Assembly (NCBI GenBank): GCA_003339415.1
Contig: PDHQ01000080.1
Coordinates: forward strand, 62,001 to 126,000
Direction of reading: 5' to 3'
Length of the DNA: 64,000 bases
Origin: Ophiocordyceps camponoti-saundersi (nom. inval.)
Lineage: Eukaryota > Ascomycota > Sordariomycetes > Hypocreales > Ophiocordycipitaceae
The notes beneath the pieces are model-generated. The model was not told the origin of the DNA, searched no databases, and saw only the letters and a program-made list of their open reading frames with translations. Of this stretch, positions 24,300-36,798 are shown piece by piece; positions within the stretch are counted from its first letter, which is position 1, and each line of letters begins with the position of its first letter. Position numbers and translations under genes: made by a program.

Positions 24300-24588
24300 T
24301 TATTATAAGCTTCCTTTATATTATTATTATAAAGGTCCCGCACCTACTCCGCTTCTCCTCCTATTCTAACGCTACTATTATATTATCCTTAGCCGGATTA
24401 GGGGTATTATAAGGACTATCCTAGTCCCCGCGCACCCCTATCTACGATTATAAGCGTATCGCCTACCCCTTAGGCCCCGGCCGAAGCCGCCGCGGGCGCT
24501 ATTAACTCCTTTTTAGTAATAAATATATAGTAAAAAGCGAAAGATTAAGTAACGGGTCCTATCCCGTTTTCGTAAAAAGTTAAAAGAT
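24300..24588 (+). pseudogene. Pro/Arg-rich C-terminal relic at the right end of element Y
   Basis: CG-rich section whose plus strand reads as a Pro/Ser/Arg/Gly-rich tail in at least one frame, ending in a stop just before the element boundary. A perfect hairpin AACGGG-6 nt-CCCGTT lies at 24,551-24,568, about 20 bases before the end. Terminal hairpins occur in Helitrons, but the CTRR end and A/T insertion site are not seen, so I do not call one. Confidence 0.3.
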
Positions 24589-26773
24589 AAGGTTTAATTT
24601 ACTATTTTTAATATTATATTATAAAAATCCGCTAAGCTTAATAATATCCTTATTAGCTTCTTAAAAAGTTATAAATAACTTTTTATAGTAATCCTAACTA
24701 AGCTTTTTTAAGGATATATTACTTATAAATATTTTTTTACTTAATATTAAACTTTTAATATTATAGTTTTCCGGAAAATAGGAAAAAGCTTAGAGGTTTA
24801 TTAAACTCCGGGCGGCTATTATTTTATCTCCTTTCTTAATATTATAAGTAAAATCTTTAAGATTATAATAGTAAAGAAAATATCCTATATAGCGGAGTCC
24901 GTAAGAATCCTATTATAAGGTTAAATAAGTAACTAGCTTAACTAATTTATTAATAGCGCCTTACTTCTCTTAATAAAGTTTATTTATACCGCTTAAAGCT
25001 TTTAAAGCTTTACCTTCTTTTTAATATTAAATATAATAAGTATTTTTAATTATATTTTATACTTTAAGCTAATAGAAATCTTAAACTTTCTTAGCTTTTT
25101 TTAATAAATTATAACTTTCCTTCGCTTTTACTTTTCTTATTATACCTCTTACTTAAAAGTTAATAATAAATTATTAAACCTTTTCCTTATTTTTATTAAA
25201 GTCCCTTAAAGCTTTTTACTTTCTCTAATACTTTTTATTTTATATATTTTATTTTCTTATAAGCGTTTAAAATAAATAATTAATATACTTATTATTAGAT
25301 TTATAAATAATATTAATATTTTTAATATTAAGTATACCTTCGCTTAAGTTTACTATTAGCTTAAATAAGCTTAAAGTATTTACTATAATTAAATAATAAA
25401 ATATAAAATAACTTTTTAGTTACTTAAAAGTAAGCTTTTTTATTTTATAAAAGCCCGCTTCGCTAATATAATTTTACTAATCCTTAATAGGAATATTATT
25501 TAACTTATATAAAAAGTATATATATTTTAAGTTTAAATTTATTATAAACTTTAATAAAAGCTATACCTTCGCCGCTTTATAAAAAAGCTTACTTATTAAT
25601 AGCTAGCTTTAACTAAGCTTACTTTATTTACTTAAAGCTTTTTACTCCTTTAAGCGAGGGAAATCTATACTAAGGTTATTAAGTTTATAATTATTTTTAG
25701 TATTATAATTTACTTTACTTTAACCTTATTAAGCGAGGAACTTAAAAGCTTTATTCTCCGATAGCTAGCTATAACTTAGTTTAAATACCTTTATATTATC
25801 TTTAAAATATATTAAGTAACCTTTTCTTATTATATTAAATTTAAAACTTTTATCCCCTTTATTAATATTTACTTATTTTACCGCGTTACTTATAGCTATT
25901 AACTCCTTTATAATAAAAAGCTTATAACTTATATCTATTTTACTTTTAAGAGAATTATTATATACCTTTGCTAATATTATAAAAGCCGGCCCCGCCTTAC
26001 TTATATCCCCCTTAAATCCCTTTAATCCTCTTTTATTACTTAAGTATAAACTCTAAATATCGCCTTTTAGTCCCCTAAGACTTTAAAAGCTTATTTTTAT
26101 AAAAAATAGTAACTTTGCTAAAATTTTAAGAAAGGAAAGCTCTAAAAGTATAGCTAGTCCTCTAAATATTTTATTAATAACCTACCTTAACTAAAACTTA
26201 GTAACGCTTTATAAATTTATTAAAGCTTTCTAAAATTCCTAAATAACGCCTTAACTTAGCTTTATAATAGTAAAATTAGCCTTAATAGGTTTTTTTATAT
26301 TTATAATATTCTTATAATTATAACCTTTTATTACCTTTATAATAATAAGGAAAATAAGATAATAGCTTACTTTATTTTATATTATAAATTAACTATTTAT
26401 AAAAGGACGCTCCTATTAATATTTCTTATAAGTTTAATTTAAGACTATAAGGATTTTAATAAGGCCCTTAGCTATAAGGTTAATCTAAGCTTTTTTATTT
26501 TATAGTTTATTCGCTTATAACGCCTCCGCTAATTTAACTTCTTTTTATTATTTTATAATATTTAAGTATATTAAGATATTTAAATATAAAGTTTAAATAT
26601 AAGAGTTAGTTTTTAATATTTTCGCTATATAACTACCGCTATTTACTTACTTTATACCCCGCTCTTAACTTTACTTTTTATTTTACTTAGCTTTACTTAG
26701 CTTACTTAGCTTTTTTACCTTTTTTTTTACTTTACCTTTTATTTTATTCTCCGCGCCTAATAATACTTCTAAC
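24589..26773 (+). pseudogene. LINE ORF2 relic of X4, part 2 (reverse transcriptase)
   Basis: Continuation of ORF2 after element Y. The RT catalytic box is at 25,310-25,321 (TTT-ATA-AAT-AAT, FVDD before mutation), preceded by the fingers/palm region (about 24,750-25,300) and followed by the thumb. It aligns throughout with 10,560-12,720 of X3. It is cut at 26,773 by a solo LTR. Confidence 0.65.
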
Positions 26774-27074
26774 TATTAGATATTGTCTCTCTGTACCCCT
26801 TTATATCTGCTATACGATATATATATAGAGGATAGCACGGATATGGGGAAGCCTCTAACGAAACATATATCACCACCTAAGTCGTGCCTCGTACGACTTA
26901 GGAGGTAGGAGGTGGCTTAGATAAGAAGAAGGAGGGTATAGAAGTGGAGTATTATCTAGCTATATAGCCGCTCTTCCTCGTACGATAAAGGAAGGGCATC
27001 TATCTCTAATTATACTTAATATAGGTCACCTTTGCTTTCTCTTACCTACACGTATATGTAAAGACTACTTAACA
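26774..27074. mobile_element. Solo LTR, 301 bp, nearly free of RIP
   Basis: Begins TATTAGATATTG (TG of the terminal dinucleotide apparently lost) and ends CTTAACA. It is flanked by a perfect 5-bp duplication CTAAC (26,769-26,773 and 27,075-27,079) and is absent from the equivalent place in X3 (about 12,725). Unlike everything around it, it keeps about nine TG and several CA dinucleotides on the plus strand. It carries an inverted repeat CCTAAGTCGT/ACGACTTAGG (26,876-26,885 and 26,893-26,902). Length, ends and duplication are those of an LTR left after recombination between two LTRs; the parent family is not present in the window. Confidence 0.85.
26876..26902. other. Perfect 10-bp inverted repeat (hairpin) in the solo LTR
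   Basis: Arms CCTAAGTCGT and ACGACTTAGG with a 7-base loop. It may be a protein-binding or RNA hairpin element of the LTR. Confidence 0.8.
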
Positions 27075-27867
27075 CTAACCTTTATAAGCTTATCTTTTAA
27101 GCTATTATTATCGCTTTTTATTATATATTTTAACGCTACTAATATAGACTTTATAAGAAATAATTTTAATATTTAGATAAGGTTTAGCTTAAGCTTCGAC
27201 TTTTTCTTCGCCGCCTCCTTAGCCTCTATCTCCCTTATTTCTTATTTCTCCTTACCCTTCTCCGTATTACTTACCTCCTTCCCTCCGCCCGCCCTCTTAA
27301 CTCTATTTACCCCCTTTTTATTTTCTCTAATTATTATCTAATCTAATTTACTCCTTAATATTAATATAATAAAAATTAGTATTTAAGCTACTATTTTATC
27401 CTCCGCTTTTAGCTTTACTTTTAGCTTTAATTTTAGCTTTAGCGAATTTAAGTTAAAAATATATTAAATTTTAATAATATTTTTTAAAATATATTTAGAT
27501 TAGTAAATTTTAATATAATCCGCTACCTTTTAATTAATATTATTTTATATTTAGTTAAAATTATATATTATATTATATATAATATATTAAAAATTTTATA
27601 TTTTTAAATATATTTTTAATTAAAACTCTTATAAGAATAATATAATAAGGTTTTTTAAGCTAGTAATAATAATAATAGTTATTATTATTATAAGTATTTT
27701 TACTATTACCGCTATTATTTTTTTTATTTTTATTATAAACTCCGCTATTATTATTATAGCTATTATTATTTAAATTAGCGCCTCCGCTCCTACGCCCCTT
27801 ATTACCGCTTTTACTTCCCTTTCTATACCCGCTATTATTATTACTTTCGCTTATAGTTTAACTACTA

Positions 27868-28164
<297 letters not shown>

Positions 28165-29012
28165 TACTCCGCCCCCCTCCTTACCTCCCGCTCTATTTAT
28201 ATTAATAATTATTTATTTACTAAATATTCTAAAATAAATTAATATTAATATATAAAACTTTTAAAAAAATATTAATAGTTATAGTAATAAAAGTAATATT
28301 AAAAGTAGCTATTAAAATAGCTAACTCCGCTAAGGCGCTTATTTAAAGTATTATTATTATCTTACTAAATTAAAGCTTTAATATCTTATTCCGCTTTTAT
28401 ATATTATATAAGTTAACTTAGATTTTTTCTTATTATTTATTATTAGCTATATTTAAAACTCCGCTTTATTTTATACCGCTTTATATTTACCGGTAAGCTA
28501 CTTAGCTATTTTTCTCCTTTAATATATCGCGCTATTTCTATTATAGCAGTATATAACTTCTTTAACTATATTTATAACCTAGTTAATACTCTAAGCTTTA
28601 ACTTTAACTTTACTCCTAACTTTTAACTTTACTTACTTTTTAATATTTATATTAAGCCTTAATATAATTAAAATTATTAGCTAATTATAAGCTTATATAT
28701 TTTATTAGCTTTATATATATTTAATATTATATAATATTATTTACTTTATTATTTCTAATATAAGATTTTATAATTAGCTAGCTAAGCTATATATATAATA
28801 TAAAAAAAGTTATAAAGCTTATTAAAAATAATTTTAAATATATTTATCGCTATTATTTTATTAATATAGCTAGATAATTTTTATTATTTTCCTTTTATTA
28901 TAAAAATTAAAAGGAAAAGTTAAAAAAAGGGGGTTAGAAATATATTTTTTTTAAAAATTATAAAAAGAAGAAAAAAAAAAAGGAAAAAGAGGGTAAAAAA
29001 GAAAAAAATATA

Positions 29013-29180
29013 GCCCCCCCTTTTTTAATTACTAATAAATAATAAAATAGCTACCCCGCTACTTTACCTTACCCCCCCTTAGACTTTCCTTCCTTTACCC
29101 CGCGCTATACCGCCTTATTATTTACCGCCCTATACCGCCCCGTACCGCCTTATACTACCCTGCGCTATACTATACCGCCT
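29013..29180. repeat. Poly-C and CCGCC minisatellite in X4 3' region
   Basis: Counterpart of 14,402-14,580: shortened C runs (29,013-29,019; 29,072-29,078), then degenerate TACCGCCCCG-like units at about 29,098-29,180. Confidence 0.8.
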
Positions 29181-29448
29181 TACTTTTTCCGCCCCGCGTC
29201 TTATAAACTTTTCTTTTCTCCGTATTCCCCTCCTTACCTTACTTTTTTTATATTATTTAAGATTACCTTTAAGTAATAAGCTTATTATATTATATTACTA
29301 TTAGCTACCGCTATATTTTTATATAAGTATATAGTAAGCTTTCTTTTTATAGTTAGGGGGTTTTGCCTTACTTTAGGGGATTTTTCCTACTTATTATATT
29401 ATAAAGGCTTTAGATATTATAAAAGCTTTTAGCGTATAAATAAATAAA

Positions 29449-30228
29449 TATACTTTAAGTTAAATATAATAATAAGATTACTATTAGGAAATTAGCGCGC
29501 GGTAATTATTATAAAATAGCTTATAGCTTTATTAATTTTTTAGATAATTTTTTAAGGAGTAAGCGCTAGTATTTTATTAACTATTAAGATATTTTTTACT
29601 AAGATAAGTACTTTTCTTTCTATTTTCGCTAAAATTAAGTATATAAAAGGTATTATAAGGGGGGCAAAGTTTAGAATAAAGTTTATAATTATATTAGCTT
29701 AAGTTAAAGCTTTAAAAGTAAAGTTTAATTCCTTACTTATAGCTTTATAAGATATAATTTTAATTAACTTTTAAATAGCGCGGGAGATAATAATAAGTAA
29801 GCTAGATAAGTTTTTAAAAGCTTATTAGCATTATTAAAACTTAGTAAATATTATATTAAAAATACTTTATATAAAGTAAAAATCTTATATAAAAATTACT
29901 TTAGTAAGTTTTTTATATATAGATTTTAAGATAAGATTTATTAAAATTTAAAAAGTATTAATAAATAAATTATTAGAATTAGTAATAGCGTTATATTAAC
30001 TTTTACTTATATATTAATATTATTAAAATTAGTTAAGCTTTTAAGTCTCGCTATTAAGTATTATTAATATTAATAATAAACTAAGAGGCGGACCGCTTTA
30101 TAATTTTATATTTAAGGCTATTTTCTTAGCGGAGTTAAACTCTAAGAGGTAAAAAGTATTAAATTTTTATAATATTATAATATTAAGTATAAATAAGGAC
30201 CCTAATTATCTAAAGTTATAAAAAGTTA
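29449..30228 (-). mobile_element. LINE copy X2, 5'-terminal segment
   Basis: Final 780 bp of the interrupted X2 copy, carrying its 5' UTR and the N-terminal part of ORF1 on the minus strand. It starts at the right target duplication of X4 (29,449-29,462) and ends at the conserved 5' terminus. It aligns with 3,200-3,980 of X1. It marks the right-hand limit of the LINE nest; sequence beyond is unrelated. Confidence 0.8.
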
Positions 30229-32968
30229 TATTTAATAAATTAAAAAAGTTAATAAAGTTAATATTAATATTAATAAAATTATTATACTTACTTAATTACT
30301 TATAATCTTATAGATAAATTAGAAACTAATTCTTACTTTAAGCTTTTCTTTTATAGAATTATATAATATATATACTAAGCTTTAAGATATTATTTAAGTA
30401 TATATATAATTTTATAACTACTTAATAAAACTAATTTTTATATAATTATTAAAAAAACTAAAAGATTATTTTCTAAAAAGTATTATTTTATATATTTATC
30501 GCTTATTATATAATATTATAAAATTAGGTATTTATTAGTTTAAAATATATTATAAGTAATATTATATAAACTTAAAAATAATAATTTTAATATATAACTT
30601 ATACTTTTTCTTTATATATTTTAGCTTAGATTCTTTTAGCCTTATAAGAATATAAATAAATAATACGCTTTTTTTTATTTTACCCGCTTTCTTAGCTTTT
30701 TAAGAAAAGTTTCTTAAGTAGTAAAACTTTTATATAAAGCTAAAAATACGCCTCTTATATAAGATATTAATTAAATTTAATAGCGGATAATTTTCCCTTA
30801 AAGGCGATAATATTCTCTTTATATAAAAAAGCTAAGCTAAAATATTATAAATTATTAACTTAGCTAATAAAAACGCCTTGTAAGTATATTTTTTATAACG
30901 CGTATAAGGGGTATATATCTTATTAATTTATTAGCTTAAAGTAATATATAACTTCTTAGCCGCTACTTAAGTTTAGGATCCGATAAAGGAAGATTATAAC
31001 GCCCTAAACGCCCGCGTATAATAGTAAATAGAGAACGCGGATAAAAGACTATACTTTATCCCCCTTAATCTTCTCTATATAAAGCTTTAAATCTTTATTA
31101 ATAGCTCCTTTATAAATAATAAAAACTTATTTTTATAACTAGGATTTATAATTATCTTAAGTGAAAAGGTAACTTATATAAAAACTAAGGTTTTTATTTA
31201 TAATAATATTATATATTAGTTTTTTATAAAATATAAAAGAGTAATATATAATATATTAATAAGTAAGTTATATAATATTAAATAAGGAATTAATAGTAAT
31301 ATTACTTTTAATATTATAATTTAGAAAATTATATAAAGCCTCTTTTTTCTAAATATTTTTTTTATATTTTATATAAACTTATACTCCCTTTATAACTACT
31401 TTACTAAGCTTAGTAATATAAGAGAGAAAAGGCTTATAATTAATATTATAGCTTTATATAAATTATATAAAAAAAGGAAATTATTAAGAGATTTTAAATT
31501 AATAAAAAAGATAACTTAGCGGATATTATAATAAATTAAAGCTTAAATAACGTATTTATATAACTAGTTACGATAAATAAAATTATAATTAAGATAAAAG
31601 TAATTATTAAAAAACTTACGCCGCTACCGCTGCCTTTTAAGCTTATAAATTTAACGCTATATAAAAAGAGTAAAACGGCTACCGCCCTTTACCTTATATT
31701 ACCTTATAATAGTAAAAGCAAACTATTAGTAATATAAGGGGCTAATTATTATTATCTTTATTATTATTATTATTATTTTCTTTTTTATCTAAGTTCTTAT
31801 TTAATTTATTATTATTATTATTATTTTCTTTTTTATCTAAGTTTTTATTTAATTTATTAATATTACTATTATTATTATTATTATCCTCCTCCCCCTCTTT
31901 TTCTTTTTCTTTATTATATTTATTATATTTATTATTTTTATTATTTTTATTATTACTATCTTTATTATTATTTTCTTCCTTATCTTTATCTTTATTCTTA
32001 TTATTATATAATTAAAAATAATTATAATATTAGCCTTTTAAATCTTAAATATAAGGCTTATAAGCCTCGCCCTAATAGCTATAAAAGTAATAGTAACTTA
32101 AACATAAACCGCTACCGCGATAAAGGTAATAATAAGTGTAGGGGCCCTATACTAGGAATTAATCAGCCGACTAAATTATTACCGCTTAAAAGTAGCCGGA
32201 GCGGCGTATAATTTTAGAGACTAGCTTAATAGCTATCTTTTTAACGCGGAGGCGTAAAGCTAAATTATAAAGAGTCCCCGAAAAGTACTAGCGCTTTTTA
32301 CTTTACTATATAATTAGTATATATTTATAAAAATATTTTATATAAAGGGAATATATACGCTAATCGCCGCTTAAAGAAACTTAGTATAAATAATATTATT
32401 ACTTTTAAAAGTAATAATAATAGTTTTATTAAAAAGGGGAAAGCGCTTAAAGATTATTATAATAAATATAGTTATTATATAACTATTTATTCTTTTTATT
32501 CTTCTAATTTTTATTTATTATATAAAGAGGCGGCTATAGCTATAGCTTTAGTTAGTAATAATAATAATAATAATAAAAGTGTTATTATTATTATTATAAT
32601 TATTATTATAAGAGATAAAAAAGGGAAGAATTCTTTTTTTATATAAAATAGAAAGAAAAAGGGTTTTTATAATTAGCAGGGCTTACTAGCTATAAATAAT
32701 AGCCTAAAAACTTCTACTAATTAGCGCCCTTCTTTATACTTTCTCTCTTTTATATTTTTAGCTATAGCTATAAATATTACTCTATATAAACCTTTTAAGT
32801 ATTATAATAATAACCTTTTTAAGTATATAAAGCTAATAAATTACTCTTTTTAAAAGTAACCTTTCTCCCTCGCTATATAAGTATCTCCTTATATAAATAA
32901 GCTATATATAACATTTTATAATTTATAATAACTTATATTATAAGTTAGTTTTAACTATATAAGTATTA
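30229..32968. other. Unrecognised mutated region H1, no assignable gene
   Basis: 2.7 kb without similarity to any other part of the window that I could see. It is RIP-mutated like the rest (CA/TG rare). A plus-strand frame around 30,700-32,300 reads with only TAA/TAG stops explainable by Gln/Trp loss, and contains a Cys/Tyr-rich patch near 30,885-30,960; one Cys codon (TGT, 30,889) survives. Since any frame tends to look open under these conditions, this is weak. Other content: AT-only stretches (30,230-30,640) and trinucleotide runs (31,750-32,010). Confidence 0.4.
31758..31857. repeat. Two tandem 49-50-bp units, TTA-rich
   Basis: Two almost identical units consisting of a TTA run, then TTTTCTTTTTTATCTAAG, then TTTTATTTAATTTA-like sequence, followed by further TTA/TTTA runs up to about 32,010. 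On the minus strand the units read as Asn/Lys-rich in the best frame, so they may derive from a low-complexity protein segment. Confidence 0.75.
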
Positions 32969-32973
32969 TTAAC

Positions 32974-33117
32974 TATGAAGGGATAGGCAACGCTAATAAA
33001 ATAATAATATATATATAATATGTCTAACTAAGTTTATAAGGCTAAACTAGGCCTTAGAAGAGGGCTAGCAGCGCTAACTAACTAAGGTAAGCTAGCTATA
33101 AGGTAGGCTACTTAACA
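32974..33117. repeat. Left LTR of the TRIM-like element
   Basis: 144 bp; contains GGATAGGCAACGCTAATAAA and GGCTAGCAGCGCTAACTAAC, both repeated in the right LTR. Lightly mutated. Confidence 0.8.
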
Positions 33118-33694
33118 CCCCCCCTTAGCGCTGCCTCTATAAGCAGCTTATAGCTAATCGTAAAAAACTTAAAATAGCTTCTTTTTTATATCTCTTTGCC
33201 GGCCTGCTTCCCTTCCTACTCTCTAATTCCTATATTTTATTCTATATTCTATATTTCTATATTTTATATTTATATCTTACTGCTCTTATAATAGCCTATT
33301 TTAGCGGCATCTTTATACTTATATTAAGGCCCCTTTAGTGGCAGGTTAATTTATATAAGGTTGTGTTAGTTTTATTATATATATCCCTAAATTAATCGGA
33401 AGCAAATCTAATTAAAAAATTTATTTCGGGTAAGTTTCGGTGGTTTTCTCTCGAGGCGTTTTTAGCAGGGTATTTTCTCTATTTTTTAGTAAGAAATCTG
33501 GGTCGAATAGCTAGGTTAAAAAATTATATCGAAAAATTAGGAAAAATTTTCTTTAGTCGGTCTTAAAGTCCTAGGGGCCGGGGCCGGGCTTTTCTTCTTC
33601 TTCTTCTTCTTTATTATAATATGCCGAAAAGAGCTATTATTATAGAAAAGCTTAAAATATATAATTTATACAAAGCGTAAAAGCGCTTATAACT
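33118..33694. other. Interior of the TRIM-like element, low RIP
   Basis: 577 bp with a clearly higher density of TG and CA than the surroundings (for example TAGTGGCAGG near 33,338), a GGGGCCGGGGCCGGG block (about 33,574-33,588) and a TTC run (33,591-33,612). No ORF worth naming. Confidence 0.6.
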
Positions 33695-33839
33695 TATAAA
33701 AGGATAGGCAACGCTAATAAAAGTAATAATATATATATAATATATTTAACTAAGTTAATAAGGCTAGGTTAGGCTTTAAAAAAAGGCTAGCAGCGCTAAC
33801 TAACTAAAGTAAGCTAGCTATAAAGTAAGCTATATAATA
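33695..33839. repeat. Right LTR of the TRIM-like element
   Basis: 145 bp direct repeat of 32,974-33,117 with many G-to-A and C-to-T differences; heavily RIP-mutated. Confidence 0.8.
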
Positions 33840-33844
33840 TTAAC

Positions 33845-36793
33845 GCTTAGTAACGCTACACGCTTACTAGGAAAGCTATATAATATATTATAAAGAAAAA
33901 CTATAAGTATTAAAATATTTTATAATACTTTAATAGCCTTATATTATCTTTATAGCTTTATACCTTATATAGCTTACTTAAGTTAATAAGACTTTTTATA
34001 TAAGATCTTTTTAATTTTATAATATTACTCTCTACTTTATACATTCCTTAATTAATACTTTTATTAAAGTCTAACACTTTAATACTCTTATATAAAGCTA
34101 ACTTTATTAATATAAATTAACTTAAGAGGTTTTAAAGTATATATAGTATATATACTAAAGGTTATAGTTTATATATAGCCCGCACGCGGCCTGCGCGCGT
34201 CGCTAACTAATTATATATACTTATATATACCTTATACCTATTATATATATAAACCTAACTAAGCACCTTTATATAACTTAGCTATTTAAGTATAGCTTAA
34301 ATCTCTTATATACCTTACTATTTTAGGAAAAAAAGTATTTCTAGCTATAATATATATATATATATAAGGTATAAGTTAAAATATTCTTTATATAAAATTT
34401 TTTTTTTCTTTTCTCTTTTCTTTTTCTCCTTAAGCTAATTATATTATTTTTCTTATTAAGTAATTTTTTTATTTATACTTATTAGTTTATTAGCCCGCTA
34501 TTATATTCTTATAATTATTTTTTTATATTATTTTTTTTATTTTTTATTATTATTATTAATATTATTTTTTATCGCTACTATCTTTTAAGCTTTTTATATT
34601 TATTAAGTTATCTTTTTACTTTATTAATATATTATCTTATTAGCTATAGTTACTATCTCGTATAATAAGTAGATATATTATAAAAGGAGACTTAGATAAT
34701 AAAAGCGTTATTATATTATAAGAAATAAAATACCTATATATACTTTATATTTAAAACCTTTATAATAGCTATAATATTAATTATTAATAAAGCTATAAAG
34801 TAGCTTATAAAGCGTATAAATTATAGTAAAGATAATATTCTTAGGAAAGGTATCTACTTACTATAAATATATATTTATACTAAGCTATTTATAATTTATA
34901 TATTATAGTTAGAGAAAAATAAGCTATTGCTTTACCCGCTTAAGCTTATATTAAAAGAGTTCCTAGCCGCCGCGCTCGCTTAACGTTTAAGTTTATTATT
35001 TATATTAATTACTTATAAGCTATAATAGCTATAGCTTATATTACTCCTTGTCCGGTAATAAACTTATATACTTTTATTACACTTAACTAGTAATACTCCT
35101 TTATACTTATCCCCGCTATTAGTAATATAATTGCTATCCCCGCCTTTTATACCTAAACTTATAATATATTTATAATAATAATATAATATTATTAGTAATA
35201 ATAATAATAATAAAATATACTCGCTTTTAAGCTTAATTTTTTTATAGCGTAATATAAGGTCTTTTTTTAATAATAAGAGGAATATTAGCGTTAGATTTTT
35301 ATCTAATAGCGAGATAAATAAGCTATTTATATTATAAACCGCTAAGCTAATATTAATACGCGTAAGCGTAAGAATATAAAATATAATAATATCTTACGCT
35401 AAATATTTATAACGCTTATTAATTTATATAAATTATTTAGCCTAGCTAGCGCCGCTTTTATTACTTTATAATACGCTCTTATTATTAATTTATATATATT
35501 ACTTAACTTATAAACCTTAGCCGCTTATATATATTACTTATTTTCCCCCTTTTTCTTATATTAAGGGAGTAAGTTTACGCTTATTAATAAGCGTAGCGTA
35601 TATAATATAAGGGCTAGATAAAAAAGAATCTTATTATTATTATCGCTATATATATTTTTATAACTTTAAAATTCGCCCTCCTTTATTTAAAAATATACTT
35701 ATTATAAGTTAACGCTAGTACTTATTTATAGCTAGTATTATAATAATCTCTTAAGCTATTTAACTATTATAGATAATTTTATTATTAAAATAAATAATAT
35801 TAATATTAGCTTAAAGCTAATATAAAAAAAAATAAAGGGAGATAAAAGGTAAAAAGGGGGCGGGAGGGTTATTTTATATAAGGGGAATATTACTTAAAGG
35901 GGATAATTAGCTTAAGAGGTAAAGCAAATAAATATATAATTAAGTTCGCTCTAAGCTATTATAAAAATATATATTATTTTATATAAACTTAAATTAATTT
36001 AATATTATATAGCGATTAAGATTATTAAATAGCTTTTATATAAAAATAATATAGCTTTTTTATTTTTTAAAAATAAGATAATAAAGTAAGCTATTTAATA
36101 GATAGCGGCCCCTTATATTTTTTATAATAAGGATTTCCTTAACTTTATACTTATTAAGAGATAAGTTATTATAAAAAAAATATAAAAGGGGATCTAGCTA
36201 AAAGTTAGCTAATAATTAAGAAAATAAAAGGTTACTAATAGCGTATTTAATAAGGTTAATATAAAAGGTAAGGTAAATACTAAGTAATATATTAGAAATA
36301 ATAATAAGTAGTATTAATATAGCTATTATTTTATATTTATTTTTAAAATAATTAAGCTTTTAGAATAAATAGTTAAATTATATATATATAAAGTTAAGCT
36401 ATATAAAGTTATTTATTTAAAACTATTTTATAAAATAGTAAAACTTATTAAATAAATCTTCTTATTATTATTAAGCTTAAGTAATAAAAGCTTAAGCTAG
36501 CTTAATATTATTATAAAAGTAATAAGTAAACGCTATAATTTAACTTTTTAAAAATAAAATTAAAGCGGTAATTGTAAGCGGATAATTTAAAAAAGTAATA
36601 TTAAAGCTATAAAATAAGCAGTTAAAACTTACGCTTATTATAAATAAGTCTTAGTTATTTAAAATAAGCTAATATATTAATAAATAATAAAGCTAGTTAA
36701 ATTATAAAAAGAAGATTATATAATATAAAATACCTTATACTTTTTAGTTTATACGCTTTATATTACTATTAGTTTAAGGATAATAAGCTATAA
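33845..36793. other. Unrecognised mutated region H2, possible dead transposon ORF
   Basis: 2.9 kb continuing the host sequence interrupted by the TRIM-like element and, at its right end, by the gypsy element. It includes a pyrimidine-rich tract (34,386-34,430). From about 35,240 to 35,700 one plus-strand frame has a noticeably coding-like pattern (Arg/Leu/Val codons retaining CG), but I do not recognise a family. When later insertions are removed, H2 joins 46,969-47,119, then 49,011-49,744, 55,839-55,945 and 57,836-58,148. Confidence 0.4.
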
Positions 36794-36798
36794 AAAGG

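Larger units (their letters stand above)
17882..24588 (+). mobile_element. Element Y, 6.7-kb unclassified insertion in X4
   Basis: Foreign block inside X4: comparison with X3 (10,545-10,560) and X6 (61,118-61,135) shows it absent there. Flanks share ATAAGGT (17,875-17,881 and 24,587-24,593), so a target duplication of 5-7 bp is likely. Alternatively the ends are TCTTTTA/TAAAAGA short inverted repeats with TAAGG duplications. No long terminal repeat pair was found. The left 600 bp is GC-mixed and LTR- or promoter-like (TATAAAAAAAGAGGGGG near 18,336). From about 18,540 to 24,580 the plus strand looks protein-coding but mutated. The orientation is inferred from those frames. Confidence 0.65.
32974..33839. 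mobile_element. Miniature LTR element (TRIM-like), 866 bp
   Basis: Two direct terminal repeats of 144 and 145 bp bracket a 577-bp interior, and a perfect 5-bp duplication TTAAC flanks the pair (32,969-32,973 and 33,840-33,844). That is the structure of a terminal-repeat retrotransposon in miniature: no room for and no sign of gag or pol. The left repeat ends in CTTAACA. The interior retains many CA/TG dinucleotides, whereas the right repeat is strongly mutated. No clear primer-binding site or polypurine tract next to the repeats was recognised. It would depend on an autonomous element for movement. Confidence 0.8.

Noticed and set aside
24551..24588. Helitron 3' end (hairpin near the right end of element Y)
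   Set aside because: A perfect 6-bp-stem hairpin exists about 20 bases from the boundary, but there is no CTRR terminus, no TC start and a short flanking duplication is present, all contrary to Helitrons.
30885..30990. Zinc-binding Cys motif of a cellular fungal protein in H1
   Set aside because: Only one Cys codon survives; the other positions are TAT/TAC, which may be Tyr, Cys or His, and no fixed spacing matches a family I can name.
31740..32010. CRISPR-like or satellite array (TTA-rich tandem units)
   Set aside because: Only two 49-50-bp units plus simple trinucleotide runs; no regular spacers, and the organism is a eukaryote.
32974..33839. Two independent solo LTRs
   Set aside because: TTAAC lies only at the outer sides of the pair, not at the inner sides, so the two repeats belong to one element.
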